Assembly: GCF_018691265.1 (NCBI RefSeq)
Contig: NW_024881295.1
Span: 14,472,314-14,536,313 of the forward strand
Direction: 5' to 3'
DNA length: 64,000 nucleotides
Source: Tyto alba
Lineage: Eukaryota > Chordata > Aves > Strigiformes > Tytonidae
Part shown: piece by piece, positions 12,240 to 27,200 of the stretch
How the letters are laid out: each line of letters starts with the position of its first letter
Numbering within the stretch: the stretch's first letter is position 1
Made by a program: the position numbers and the translations under genes
Notes under the pieces: generated by a model
The model's input: the letters and a program-made list of their open reading frames with translations, nothing else
Database searches by the model: none
Told to the model about the DNA's origin: nothing

Positions 12240-15200
12240 GTTTGACATGTTGAAAGAGAAATTCTCAAAACCGTAATGACAGGGAAGCTAGTTGAGGTGA
12301 TGTCTGTGAGGTAGTATTTGGTTCCTAGACTATTAATTGAATTGAATATTCTGAGTTGATGATGAGCAAAAGTAGTATACTACATTTCTACTGTGATTTG
12401 CATAAAAGAAGTGACTAGCCTGTCCATAAGGTATCCCAGTCAGATGCAAGACCATCATGGTTACCATCAGCATGCTATCTGGCAGCTCTAGAAGACAGGA
12501 GGACACTCCAGGTCAGGGTGGTGGTGGAGCTATGTTGGCAGGGTTCTTTCTGGGAAGCTTCTGCTGATGCTTCCTGGATTCAGCTTGCCAAGAGAGACAG
12601 GTTTTCTCTCCTCAAGAAAGCTAATTAAATACTCAGGGTTTAATTCTAGCTTTGATACCTGAAAGATGTCAGAATATGCCTTCAAGTCTAACCACTTACT
12701 GTAGTGAGGAAATGACAGAGGGTGACAAACAGTGAGTTACAAAAATCAGTTGACTTAAAATGACATTATGGACTAAAGAACCTCTCTTATGGTTATTGGT
12801 GGGAGCTGTCGTATACAAAGGCACTTTTATTCATGAATAATTTGTATTGCTATTTCCTGGCAGTTTGAATACTGACACTGCCAAGCAATAGGGAAATTAG
12901 AGTCTTGGGTTTGGTTTTTTTTTTTTTTTGGTTTTGTTTTTGTTTTGTTTTGTTGTTGTTGTTTGGTTGGTTGTTTTTGTTTTTTTTTTTTTTTTTAAAT
13001 GTATCTTCCACTCACTAGCACTTGACCACCTTTGTTCTGGACCGAAAAGAGGCAATGATTACAGTAGATGATGGAATAAGGAAGCTGAAATTGCTGGATG
13101 CCAAAGGCAAAGTGTGGACTCAAGATATGATTCTTCAAGTGGATGATAAAGCTGTCAGTTTGGTGGACTTGGAATCAAAGGTAAGATCTGTGAGTGGCAG
13201 TCTCATTTTCAGACAGAGAGAATAAAAAAGGGAACAGGCAGAAAAATTATGTATGTGAATTTGGTATTTTAATTAGCTTGTTATCACTTTCTCTTTTTAA
13301 CTCATGCAGCTTTTCTGTGATCAGGACACTGTATAGTAAGGTGATGTTTAGTATTTGTTTTTCTTTTATCTTCTTTTCTCGTCCGGCAGAATGAACTGGA
13401 GAATTTTCCTTTAAGCACAATTCAGCATTGCCAAGCTGTGATGAATGCATGCAGTTACAATTCAATTCTTGCATTAGTATGTAAAGAACCAACCCAAAAC
13501 AAGCCTGATTTGCATCTTTTCCAATGTGATGAGATTAAGGTAAGATAGTAATGGAGATCTGATGTGACTTATTTGAATAGGGGAAATTTTATGGATTGTC
13601 AAGTACAGTGGATATAATCAAATTAACTGATTCATAGAAAATAATTATATTCTTTTATAAATATGCTTTAAGTTTAATGCACTTATGATATGGACACTAC
13701 TTACAATATGTTAGTAAATGTAGTGTAGTATGTCTTGCAAGAGAGTAGTCCAGTATGTAAACTGAATCCTTAGTGTATGTTCAAATATGTTGTTACTGTA
13801 AATATTGAAACTTGGGCTCTGTAGCTGTTCATTTAGGTTGGCAAATGAGTAAAGCACTGAAATATGGTTTGCCTTCACGCTTCTGAAGAAAGTGTTGTAA
13901 GATAGTTTATCTCAAATTTATTTTATAATCTGCAAAGAACTCATCCGAGCCTTTCCCCTTTTTCTGCTCTTTTTGTTACTGAACAATTAAACCCTCTCTA
14001 CTTTCTCACCTCTCTGCATCTCTACTGTGCTTGAGAGATAATGAAAATATTACTTGCAGGAGGGGTAAAACAAGGAAAGAAACTGTTTGTCTCTGATTTT
14101 AATATCTCCTTCAAGCGTAAATATTTTTTTTTCAATGTATTCTGCAATACTAGTTTATTTCCATGGTTTTTAACTATTTTTTTTTTAGTTATTCTATATA
14201 ATTGGTATTTTGTTAAATTCCACTTGATAATTTAATGGGGATTTTTTAAATTCCTTTGTAGTAATTCATATCATTATCTTAAAACAAGATTGCTAATTAT
14301 ACCATGCAACTGTTTTGAAATTGGTATAGTGAGAGTGGTGTGAATATGACTATCTAATTCTGTGATTCATTGCACAGAATTTGCTGCTTCAATGGAAATT
14401 GGAATCCTCTGAGAAGTTCAGGTGGCATTATGTTAAATAATGTAGGGATCCTTTTTGAGGTCTGGTTGGACCCAGCTTCCCAAAGTATAGAGGTGGTCTC
14501 TTCAGACTTCCATCTTTCGAAGTTGTTCTTCTGTGTACAAATAAAAATGCAGAGCATATAAGTATGATTTGGATCCAGGATCCCACTTTTCTTCTGAGTT
14601 ATTTTTTGAGTCTGTGACCACACCCTAGGTTTTGTTCTTTACCCATGAGACTTGTCTGGTTTTGAAAGGTTAATTCTTTCTCCCTTGTCTTTTTCCTGCT
14701 TTTGATTAGAAGTTACCATGAACTTCAGGAGCATCTGCAATAAAAAAATTAGTCAAAGCCAATAATATTTGGGGCGTTCAATATTTTTTAAACAGAAAAT
14801 TCTTAAATAATAAATATCAAGATTATGATTAATGGAATTCTCTTCTGGGTTTAAGTTCCTCAAATCCTCTTTTTTTCTATTCTTTCTTTAACCTGAATGT
14901 ATCCTTCATCCATATTCGGTAGTGCAATTCATTATAGCCTGAGAAGTCCCTTAATCTCCTTGGATCCTAAATTCAACAAAGTCTTCTGGTTCAAGCAGAA
15001 GTTACATATTCCTCCCCAAAAGTTACATACTTATCCATGATGAGGGTACTAAGACAGACATGGACCTTGTAGAATAAGCCAGATACCGACAGATTTGGGC
15101 TTTGACAACCTGTGTAGGAAATTAATTTGTCAGCTGAAGACATGTAACAGAGCATTCTAAATCCTGTAAGAAGCTGGGACCTATTTAACACAAGATCTAT

Positions 15201-18200
15201 TCAAATAATGCCTTAGGCATGCGACAAAACTTCTCCTCTGGGCCACTGATAGAAGCAGACTGCACCTACAGATTAGGAAATATTCTGAAAAATTAATCTT
15301 CTGTTACATCAAAGAGTAATTGGAGGCTGTCGTTGTTTCTTAAAGGAAACTATCACTACAAGTTACTTTCCTGATACTTTATGCTGCTACTGTCTTTAGT
15401 AGATTTTTTTTTTTTTACAGTATGTTTTTTCCCTAACATACTCGAGAAAAACAAAACGACGTACACGGAGGGGAAAAAATAGCTTATGCAATAATGGTTG
15501 ACTTGAGATAATTACAGCTGTTCAGGGAAATTTGGTATCTAGATGACATACTCATTTGATGATAATGCTTCAGATTGGAACAGTGACAAAAATACCAACT
15601 CCCAGACAACAGAATTCTGTGTTTCTTTGTTCTGTTTATGTGTAAAATAATTTATCCCATAACTTCTAAGTAAATAGGATTTTATAAGATATTTTGGAAT
15701 CTAAAGATGCCCTAAAAAAAGTACACAAAGAGATATTTATTTCATATATCTAGATAGTCTAGATGATGACTGATGGTTTCTGCTTCTGTCTCTTTAGGCT
15801 AGCTTTATTCATGAAGATATTGAAAGTGCAATCAGTGACAGCAAAAGTGGGAAACAAAAGAAGAGGCTTGAAACACTGAGGTAAAAACCTAACTTCTTGG
15901 CAGTATATAGGATCTTCAACTAGTGTTATTGCGTTCAGAAATCTCTCCAAGTCTGCCTGCTGTCTTTTGCTCCTTTTTACTAGTTGATAATATACTTCCA
16001 AGACCACATGTAGAGGCCTTGGTTTAATAATTATCTCATTGTCTCTCAATTTATAGCATCACTCTTACCTTTCCCAATTCCACCTTAGTGACAGGAACAT
16101 CTGACATCAGTGTGACTTGCCAGAGAATAGCATTGCATGTGTCATTGCTTCATATGGGTCAAGTAGTTCTGAATTGAAATTAAAAACATAAAGGCCTAAA
16201 TAAAATTATGTTAAAAACTTTAGGGATCTAAAGATGTTAAATAAAACAGCAGCTGAAGATTGAATAATCTTTCTGCCTGTCTGTTTAATGATGCTGAAGA
16301 CTCCTTGTTTCCCTGGTAGTGCAAGCTTCTCTGCCAGTTGGAAAATGTGGCGGAAAAGAGTCTGTTGGGCTCGGAGATGATTAATACAGAAATGATGAGT
16401 AGCTAACAGAGGTATAGAAACCAGGGCACAAATATATTAGATACTGAATGGTAACGGCGGTAGTTTGTTGAAAAGTTAGTACGTAGCTGTGTTTTGATAG
16501 TATCTCTCAATAACAGTTTTGTGGTTCAGATAGAGAAGTCTCTGCTGGACAAAAATCATTAAGTAAAAATGTCGACATGATATGAATTGGGTTTATAACA
16601 GTCTTAGCTACCTGTTAAATTCTGATGTGCGACTTACGAAGTTTTCCTAGAGTAATGGACACTCCTATAAAAACAAAACAAAAACTGAACTGTGTCTAAC
16701 TTAATCTGCAGGTTTAAAATTAAATAAGTAGACTACAGTTTGTGGGACTGTAACTAAGAGGTATAAGCACAAGGAGGCAATCCAGAAGGACTTAAACACA
16801 TTGGATGTGTTGGGAAACTAATGAGATTTAATTGGGAAAAAGAATGTAGGTCAGTACATCTGGTGGGAAAAATAATCCGAGATACCAGTCTCCAAGGGCT
16901 GTGAGGCCAAGAGGTCACAAGTGTGACAGCTTAGTGCCAGTTACTCACAGTTGTATCATGTATGTGCTGGCATCGTGTCATGGGGAAGGACCCTGCCACC
17001 TCACGTTGCAGTTGCTGCAAGGTTATTGACAAGTGTAAGTGTGGGACGTGGAAAAGAGTGCCGGAGACTGGGGGAGGAAAAGGTGAAGGAAACATTTTTT
17101 CGTTCAGTGTTTAAAGACCAGTTAACACTTGACACTTTCTGGTGTTGTTGAATGCCATGAATGAGATGGGATTATAAAGAGAGGAATTCAAGGTGGAGAC
17201 CTTGCTTTTAAATAGGGTTGTGAGGAAGGGATGGGATGTGTCTATGACAGGAGTTATTGGGATTTTTAGTCTTTTGGTATCAAGTTGCAGAATTACTTCA
17301 AAGACCTCTTTCCTTATGATATTTAAAACTAGAATAAGAACTGGAAAATTTCAGGTGGGAACACTGATACATTTGTATCAAGACAGGATGAACAGGCCAC
17401 TGATATAAAAGGGAAAATCAGCCTGTAAATTTAATTAGTTTTGATGGTAGGGTTTTAAGAAACAGGTGGTTGACAACCTGTCAAATTTAGGGAATAGATA
17501 CTAAATTGTGATGACTGAAAGGTAGCTTCTAGTGAAGACTTTCACACAAAATGGAAGTTCGGCCACTGAACTACATGTGGCCGTAAAAATACCGCCTACT
17601 AAACCCAAGCCACTGAATTTACCTGTGTTAACTGGCAGGTCTGCGGCACTGCTTGGGGATTTCCTATGTGGCCAGGTGACAAAGATTTACTAACCCCATC
17701 ATGGAGTGGGTTTCCTACTGTGTTTAACCTATTTACACATCAGTCTCACGTACTGCTTACTTGGCGAGTCCATAGTATGTTCAACAGTAGAAGAGGTCCT
17801 TGTGAAATCTCCTTGTCTTGTCTGATTAAGCACTAGAAAATAGAACGTTTTTCCTTCAAGTGTCACTTCTGGGCTTTCTTCTCTTCCTCTAGAATGATAT
17901 CCAAAGCTGACAGCGCCATTCCCCCGCCGCCGCAGGCACCTGCCCCTGTGCCACCAGGGACCATCACCCAAGTGGACGTGAGAAGCCGTGTGGCGGCGTG
18001 GTCTGCGTGGGCTGCTGAGCAGGGGGAGTGTGAGTATTTCTGGGAGCGCGGTGGCAAACAGTGGTTCTGGGCAGTAGGCTTCTATGATGCTCGGTGATGA
18101 CAGAAATAATTTGGAAAGATCGCTTTCACGAAGATTACAGTAATTGCACCCAAATACCGAAATGGTTGTACGAGGTCAGCCCTCTGTCCTCACTGGGAGC

Positions 18201-21200
18201 AGACAGGATTATTCTCCCAGTCTAGCTTGAAATGCCCCAAGCCACTGTTGCCTGATCAGGGGAATAAGACCTGACTGTCATAATCTGACTTGTCATTTAC
18301 TTGAATTTATCCGTTTTCTGACTTTCTGTTCAGAGCTTCTTTTGCTCGTGTTTAGCTGGGTGCGGGTGTGAGCTACCAATTTTAACCTGGGGGTTTTTGT
18401 GAACATCATAACATTCACAGTAACCAGTACTGTCATAGCTCTGGTAATTTGATGATGCTCTCTTCAGTAATAGGAAGAGCATAGGTCAGATATTTCAGAC
18501 AAGTAAAAAAATACAGATTCAAAGGTGACTAGAGATCAGCATTATTTATTTATTTTAAAGTTATCTTTATAATGACCTGTATGGCTGAACTAGTTCTGGG
18601 TTTGGTTTTTGTTTTGGTTTCTTTTCTTTTGGTTTTTTTTTTTTTTTTTTGGTGGGTTATTTTTATTGTTTTTTGTGGTTATTTTTTTTTTAAAGCCTTA
18701 ACCAAGGAATGCTATAGCATTTCTAGTGAGTTTGGATTTTTTTGTTTGGTTTTTGTTTCTATTATGTTTTTGTTTTTTTTTTTCATCTCTAATGGAAACA
18801 TTTTTATTTTGATCAGATTTCTTTGAAAAAAATGTTCTTTAGAAACAATAAAGCTCCTTCTGTAAAACAGACTGTATTAAGGTTAAGGTGAGGCTTTTTT
18901 TTGTTTGTTTTTTATATGATAGATACTAAAATTTTAGAATTAGAAGTCATTAACCATGGAGCCTATTTATTTTTGGTTTATTAAACTGTATCATTCAACA
19001 AAGTACACAACTGAGCAAAGAAAGCAACTAAAAATGTTCAGAGAAATCTGTAACATTAAGAATTCTTTCACCTACTAATCTACGGTATTACATCTGACTT
19101 GAGTAAAGCCTAGTTTGTACTTCTGCTTGACTTCTCACTTCAGAAAAGTTTCATTAGATTGTCAGGTGTCTTGCCAGATCACTTGTGGATCTGAGTTCCT
19201 GCAGTTCCTTTTATGTCACTTGTTGATCTTTTCTAAAATGTATTTACTAAAATCCCACTTGTTAACAAATACAATGCAGTACCTAGTGTGACTTAAAAAT
19301 GCAAAACTTATAATTTCTTGAAATGTTAACCCTTGTTGTTCTCAAAGTCACTGACTCTGTCTATTGATATTTGGAAACACCAGTTCTATCACATCATTAC
19401 CTCCCATTTCTATGTTACCAGACTTGGCATCCCTTTTTGCTAATTACACTTTACATCAAAATTGTCTTCAAAGTCATGGCTACACTCTTTCTTGCATATT
19501 TTGCTGGCGTAGCTTTCAGCTTATTTTGCAAAATGATATGATTTCTCATTATGTTGTATTTATAATCTGCCACTTTCTGCTGTAATTTTTTGATTTAGAC
19601 CCTGGTACCACACTTCTGTCTTTAACTTCGTTTATGCAGCTAAGTTGACTGAAGGCCTACATGTAAGCATTTTTGTAAGACTTGGTAGGATCAGGTGTTA
19701 GGGTGCAAGATTTTCAGGTTGTGTGGAGCCCTTGCAAAGTGATTGATACAAACAGTTTTATCCATCTTTTTCTCAAAGTAGTATGTTTTAAAGCATAAGC
19801 TGTATAAGAACTGTTGGTTACTAATTCTGTATATAAGAATGTCTTATTCTCTTCCTTTTTCTGCAGTTGAAAAACATAGGCAATACCACGATCATGAAGA
19901 AACAGCAGAGATGATGGCAGCCAGGATTGACAGAGATGTTGTAAGTGAGAAAATACAAGTGGTATTGCTAAATGTTGGTGAAACTTTGCAGGTCTACTTT
20001 GTGGGAAGACTTTTTCCACATGGGAAATTCAGTTCTGGAGGAAAAATTTCCAGGCAGCCTCTGTTTATGTGGTAGACATAAAAGTGAATAGGTGGTAGTT
20101 CTTTTCCTTATTTTTTTCTTTTTTTTTCTTTTAAAAAAAAAAAAAAAGGGACTGAATGTCGATGTAAAGTTTTCTGCTGTGAAGAGCCAGAAATATAAAT
20201 AGTAATTTTGTGTGGTAGATCAAATTCAGCAAATTATGTAAAGATAAAAAACCTCATCAATTTAGTGGGACTTAGGTATGTGCAATATCTGGAAAATAAA
20301 GACGTGGTCATTTCTGAAGACAAGAGAACCATGTATATGTACAACCTAAACTTTTCTTGCCTATAAGCAACAACTTTGGGCAGGTCCTATAATGTATGTG
20401 ATATCAAATACTACCCCATCTGTCAGTTGTAACTTTCTAGTTTTCTACTCTCCTGTTTCCCTCAACAACATCAGAGAGTCTTGAGGAACGCATGTTGGGG
20501 GCCTGCTGAATTGGTGTATATGTGTTTTCCCCAGAGGCTCATTCATTCTCCTCCACTTGCTCTTTGAAAACAATTCTTCAAAGAGCACTTTTCAATAAAA
20601 CTACATTTTGACATTCAGCAAATAGCTTAATACTTTGTACTAAAGGAGATTATGAAGTTACACTGTTTAGGATAATGCTGTCCATTCAAATAATGAGAAT
20701 TTTTTCATGTGCTGTGAGAGAAAATATAATGTGTGAACAAATTGTGTAATTGCAATCTGAATTTAATAATCTTGTTGGTCATATTTTAAAAAAATTTTGG
20801 GGCCCTAAGTTTTTTAAAACCTAAGATTTAAAATACTTATACAGGTGTGTAAAGTTAAGAACATAATGAATCTAAATATGGAATGTTCTAGTGTGAACTT
20901 TGTTCCAAGGAAGCTGTTGATGTCTGAGAGTGTGGTCATTTTGATTTCTGGGGTATTTCTGCTATAGATTCTGTAGAGAAACTGTTACTTTTTTTTTTCT
21001 CCCATAGCAAATTTTGAACCATATTTTGGATGACATTGAGTATTTTGTTACCAAACTTCAAAAAGCTGCTGAAGCTTTTTCTGAACTTTCAAAGAGGAAG
21101 AAAACAAAGAAAAGTAAAAAGAAAGGACCTGGAGGTAGGAGTTCTTACTTCACACAATTCTGTTTCTCTAAGGATCATTGAAGTAGCTAGCAAGTGTGTA

Positions 21201-24200
21201 TTTTTGTGTCATTTTTTCATTAATGTAATAATTTTCTTTCACTTTGAGCACAAAAATTCCTGTGCAGTATGTTCTTAGAGGGAAACCTATGAAAATAATT
21301 TGCTTGAAGTCAGTGGAGAGTGACTAATTAGAGATGTGACCGCAGAATATGCTCACTGTCATGGTCTATATTTACAAATTTCTGTAAGTTGGTAAATATA
21401 TTATGTATTTATGTGTTTGATATTTCTGTATTATTTTTAAGTTGTATACCATATAAATGGATATATAAAAATGTCATTTTATTCACCAGAGGGAGTTCTT
21501 ACTCTCCGTGCAAAGCCACCACCTCCAGATGAATTTGTTGACTGCTTCCAAAAATTCAAGCATGGCTTCAATCTTCTGGTAAGTGACTGCTAGTGGCTAT
21601 GGTGGTATGAGGCATGTGATAAATATTTCCCTGGGATAGCTGATGTTAAGTATAACACAATCTTTGTTTTCCATACCACTACAAATTAATTTGAGTATCA
21701 GTTTTGCTGCATTGGTTTTCCTATGTCTTATTCCACTAGTATGAAGTGAAGAACTAAAATTATGATGAAAGATGAAGAGGAGAAGGAAGAATCAGTAGCA
21801 TGATAGGTTTCCTTTGTAGTTATTTCTGAGTTGACTTTTCTTGGAGGTTTCAGAGGGTGTGGATGCTTTATTGTTAACTCCCCTGACATAGCTGCAGGTC
21901 ATCTTGCCTCTGGGAATGTGCTAATCAAGTTTTCTGCCTTCTGCCTAACTTTCCTGATGCCTTGTCCATGTAGAGAAACCTTGTGGGTCTTCAATGCCCT
22001 ACTATTGCCATTCATGCAGAGGTGGTCATACCATCCAGGGAATTGTGAGCCTGAGTCTGTGTTGTCTTGGTCTCTACTACTCTTTCAGAAGGATCAAAGC
22101 CCCAAGTATCCTCTTCAAGAATGCTGATATACCTGGAAATGTAATCTTGTTTGGTCCTTAGCTGACACACAGGAAGATAGCTCAGCTGGTACTTGACTTG
22201 TACCATGTCCATCCAAGGTTGAACTGAGGCAAGAACAAGGCTGGCTACCTCTGTCCTAGGTTGGCCTTTGAGCTGTGGGATGCTGCTCCTCAAGTTCTCT
22301 ACACAGTGACTAGATGAGCATATTTCTTTTTCAGCATTGTTGTGTTTCTCCTCTCCCTGGTTCTTTAAAGCCATTTACTTGGGAAATTTGAGTTAAAATT
22401 GTAAAAGAATTTCTAGGAACGTCTGTGGGCATCACAGCTCTGTTGCATGCTTGCCAACATCACCAGCTGTGGCCTTAATATAGTTTTATTCAGCTATGCC
22501 CATCAGACTCTCGGTGCTTGTTGCCATCATTATGTAGGACCTTTCTGGCCTCAGAACACTCCATTGACAAATTGCTGTCACTTTAGATGTTCTCAGCAAG
22601 CAGAGATGCTAATTCAAGAACCTTCTGGCATCTTTTCTACTGCAAGTGCTATTAAAGGAAGGCAGCAAGTGGGACACTTTCAAAGCATTTACTTTCAGAT
22701 ACTGACTGTCCTTTCCAATTGCTGGGGAAGCTATGCCAACGGAAAATTGTTCTTGCATTCACTGAGTCAAATCAGCTTTTTTCTTCCTCTTGGGGAAAGA
22801 ATTCTGATTGCAGGGCTGTAGGAGATATTTAGAAATGTTAAGTATCTAATTTTTTGAAAACCTTATAGGTAATGCTGTGATTCTGACACTAAAGGACTGC
22901 TGTTTTGCGGGGGACAGATGTCTTAAAACATGCTGATCCTTCTTAGTAATAGTGCTTATAATGTTCATTTTTTTTCCATTACTTCTTACCATGTTCTACA
23001 TTTAAATTGTTTTTTCACTCAAGAACAATGTGTCCATCTCTGAACCTTTATCTTCTGTGCAGGAGAAGAAACATTTCTTCTCTTGGTGCTCAGCAGCATC
23101 TAGGATCTGTTTTTTAATGTTGCTCTTGAAGCGCTGTGCTATAACCGTGCTTTAATTCAGCACCACTGCAGGGGCCACGAAAGCCTGAAATATCACTTTC
23201 TGGTGCTTTGTCAGACATGGAAAACTGTATAAAATGAAGAATCTAGTTTAAAAATAAAAGGACTAGCTAGAAGAATAAAATCTTTGCCAGTAGAATGGAA
23301 ACTGTTTTAAAACACCGTGCTGGAAGCTTCCAGAAAATGCCTACCATCTGTCAAAAAAACTTTAGGAAGACTGAAAGTAAGTTGTTATGACTGAAGAACA
23401 ATCTATAGGAAGTTATTAGAAGTGAAAACACATCCTCCTTTCTTCGTTTGGAGGCACACTCTGGTAGGCTAGATGTGAAAGTAGAATGCAGATAGCCAAA
23501 AGCAGTTTGAGAAACAGATGGCAAGATGCAATAAAAACTACTATAACTTTTAAAATCATGTTTCTGGTATGCTTCTTCTGGAGCCTGCAGGGCCGATGGG
23601 TGATCAGTAAATAAAAGAAATCCTCCAAGAAGCTCCATCAGGGAAAGTATATGATTTTTTTAAATGCACTTACTTACTTGGAAAAGTTTGATAGTGGATG
23701 ATATGTTCATTGTCCATAAAACCGCTTTTTAGGGGGGCAGGGGGGACAAGAGATTATCTGTTTCAGATTGAAGATCTGATAATGGATTAAAGATCATCAA
23801 ATAAAAATGGCAAGTTACAGGCAGATGAATAGAAGCTCTGTTTGAATGGGCACTGTTCATCTATCTATTCTGAAAACTAAGTCAGCAAACCACACAGTAT
23901 GTTGTGTAACCTCTCTCAAACTGCCTTTCTTCTGGAGGAATGGAAGTGGTTAAGGTAATTCTGATAACCTTTAAAGTCATTCCAAGGATCTGAGACAACC
24001 AGGTACCCCCGGGGATACTCACACATGGGATGCAGTTTGTAGGCAGGTATATTAAATTGAGGAAGAAGCAAACATGCATCTTGCAGAACAAAACAATGTC
24101 TGCAAATCCATCAATTCTTTGATTTTGTTTCTTTGGATTTCCAAAACACATCTAGCAGAGTTGCACATCCTGAAGAAGAAACTGAACTACTGTGAGGTTG

Positions 24201-27200
24201 AAGTTAGCTTTTTAGATTTTCATTTGGTAAAATAGAAAACAAATTTTGGGACTAAAATGCTGGTTCTAAAAGTGCAGTAAATTCAGCAGTGAAGTCCCAC
24301 ACGTGCCTCTGCAGAGGCCTTTGCTGTCCAGTATGTTTACAGGTGTTCTGGCAAAGGGGGAGTGTAGAGTTTACAAATGTAGAAATATCTCATGATAGCA
24401 GATAAAGTGACAGATGAAATTTGTTATTGATAGATACGATAGTCATGGACAGGTGGGGAAAAGTCTCATATGTAAAACAAATCAGAACAAAATGTTGATG
24501 TAATACAGATTCCTGTGAGAATGTAATTTGTGATTAACCATGCAAATGTTAAGAACAATTAGGGTAAAAAAAAGAAAATGAACAAATAAAGAGCATCAAT
24601 ATGTCATTAAGTTTCCTGGCCTTGTTTTGTTCGCAGTGTAGCAAAATTGAAGAAGGTACAGGGAAGACAAGAGTGCTCGAAGGAATTACTTTAGCTTGGA
24701 AAAGACCAAACAGAGAAAGAATGTAATAAATCTGTAAATGGTTATGAACATCATGGGAAAAAGCGAGTAGAGGATTGCTCAGACTTTGTCTGGAGAACTA
24801 CCACAGAATACTAATGAAACTAAGAGGTGGCAAATTTCCAAAGGAGCTGCTTCTTTACAAAGCATATAATTAAGTTGCAGATATTTTTGTTTTGCACAAC
24901 AGGTGCTAAAGATACACATGGATTCAAAAGCAATTGGATGAATGAGCACTTAGTGGATGTTGCAAACAAAACACTGGGCTTAGGCAGACCTGTGGCCTGA
25001 GCCGGGATGGCCATTCTTATGTGGAGTATTTATTGTCATAAAAGTTAAATGTTTCTTAAAATGTATCATTTTCCCATTCCTTCAGGCCAAGTTAAAGTTC
25101 CATATCCAGAATCCTAGTGCAGCTGAACTGGTTCATTTTCTCTTTACTCCACTACATATGGTAAGGTTTTATAATTTTTTCAGTGTTTTCCTTCAAAACT
25201 CTTGTATTTATATGCTCTGTAACCTTTTCAAGGATAACAAGATTGAAATGTTGTATCCCTGGACAAATAACTAAGGAGAAATGTGTGTATCGCAGGATGA
25301 GGTTCTCTTTAGAAAATAATTTATATCCTTTTCTGTGTATATTCCCATCTATTAAATATATTTATTTAAATCATCTTTAGCTTTGTGTATTACAGTTTTC
25401 CATTATGATTTTTAATGAACAGTTAAAAATTGAGATACTCTACATAATGCAGGAGAATTGAAGCTTAGCCATATGTCTGTTCCACGGGAGTATGTGTAGT
25501 TTTGATCAGTAGAGCAAAAATAACATTGCCAAAAGTGGGTCTAAGTATAAAATGGTTGGTCACCAGAACAGCAGTTTTGCAATAAATGGTTTAGTCAATC
25601 TGTTGGACACTGAGGGACATTATTATCTTCTCAGAGTTTTCAGGGTGGGGTGTGTTTTTGTAATAAATGTTTCCTAGCAGCACTGTATGTAACTTACATT
25701 CATGGAAACTTCCTTACTGAGAATGTGTATGTTCTTTGTATTATTTTAATACTTGGATTTAGGTGGTACAGACAACAGGAGGTCCAGAACTTGCTGGTAC
25801 AGTACTCAGTCCCCTTTTAACAAAAGATACTATAGACTTCCTGCGATATACTGTCACCAGTGAGGAAGGACAGTTATGGATGTCATTGGGTGACACATGG
25901 ACTAAAGCCAGGTGAGAGAAAGCGTTTGCATACTTTAGACATGATCTCTAAACTAAAGTTTATTGACACAATCTTAACCAGGTTGTCCATGCCCCAGTAA
26001 ACTCAATATGAATTTGTTAGGCTTTGGACACTTCAGAACTGTTCTTTGAAGTTTTTGGGAAGGAACTCTTTAGCTTCAGTGGGATTTGGGAGTGGTTTGA
26101 TTTTTTTGAGGTCTCAAGGAGGAAGAAAATGCGGATGGAATTTTTTTTTTCTGTCCATGGTATCAAGAAGCTTTTGACATAACCTCTTGTAGTAATTTTT
26201 TATGAACTGTCCCTTCCACATTTCCAGTTGTTTTTCACCATTATTTTTCCAGCCCATCTATCTGGACTTCATTAAAAATCAGTTTGAAGAAGCCGCAATA
26301 AAAAGTGACAAAATATTGAAGAACAGGATACAGATTTCTCTTTTCAATTTCCAATAATTATCAAAAGCTAAAAATTTACAATATCTTTATTTGTGGAAAA
26401 GCATCATAATTCTATAAAGAAAATTCTTATAATTTAAAAAATATATTTATTGGCTGAACTGTGTTACATATTCATACCCTACACTTTGCATTTAATGGAT
26501 TCACTACTATGGTTAGGCTTAGCTAAAAGTTAACTGTTTTATTCATTTGTTGTCTTTGAGGTAAGTATATGATTTGAAATTACTTAGATAAATAGAACAT
26601 GCAAAAGAAAAAGATTAAATTAGCAAAGTGCTTTTTAACTCTGTAATCTGTGGTAGATAAGTACATTTGATGATGATTAAATATGCAATCACTTGGGCTG
26701 GAAATACATAATGTATTTTGTGTTTATTCATCCTTGCTCTTAGATTTCCAATTGGAACATAAACATCTACCAAATGAATTTCTTTAATTAATTGATTGAT
26801 TAAAAAGTAGAGTGTTTTGCTGGTAAGGAAGGATGCATAGAAAGTCCTGCAGCATGGAGCGACAAACATCCTCAGAGTAGGGAGAGTGATGTACAGGTCT
26901 TTCCCTTCCTTGATCTCACGCTGCCGTGGGACCAAGAATGTCCCAAGTTCCTCCTTGGGCCCTATCGTTCAGCCTGCTACTACAAAATGAGATAAAGACA
27001 GGAATTGCAGCTCCCTGTGGTTGCCAGAGAGCTTACCTCAGCAGAGCACCATTCACTTGCCTTTAGCTCTTCTGGCTTCACAGCTGCTTGTGGTGGGACT
27101 GGCAGTGGAAATTGCCTCATAGCATTGGAACCCCATGCAGGGAAAATGGATCACTGAGTAAAATAATGGGCTCCTTGTCTTGGGAACTACCATCGTCATT

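Noticed and set aside
23731..23750. A G-quadruplex candidate (two G6 runs)
   Set aside because: Only two G runs separated by two bases are present; the usual four-run pattern with proper loops is not met.
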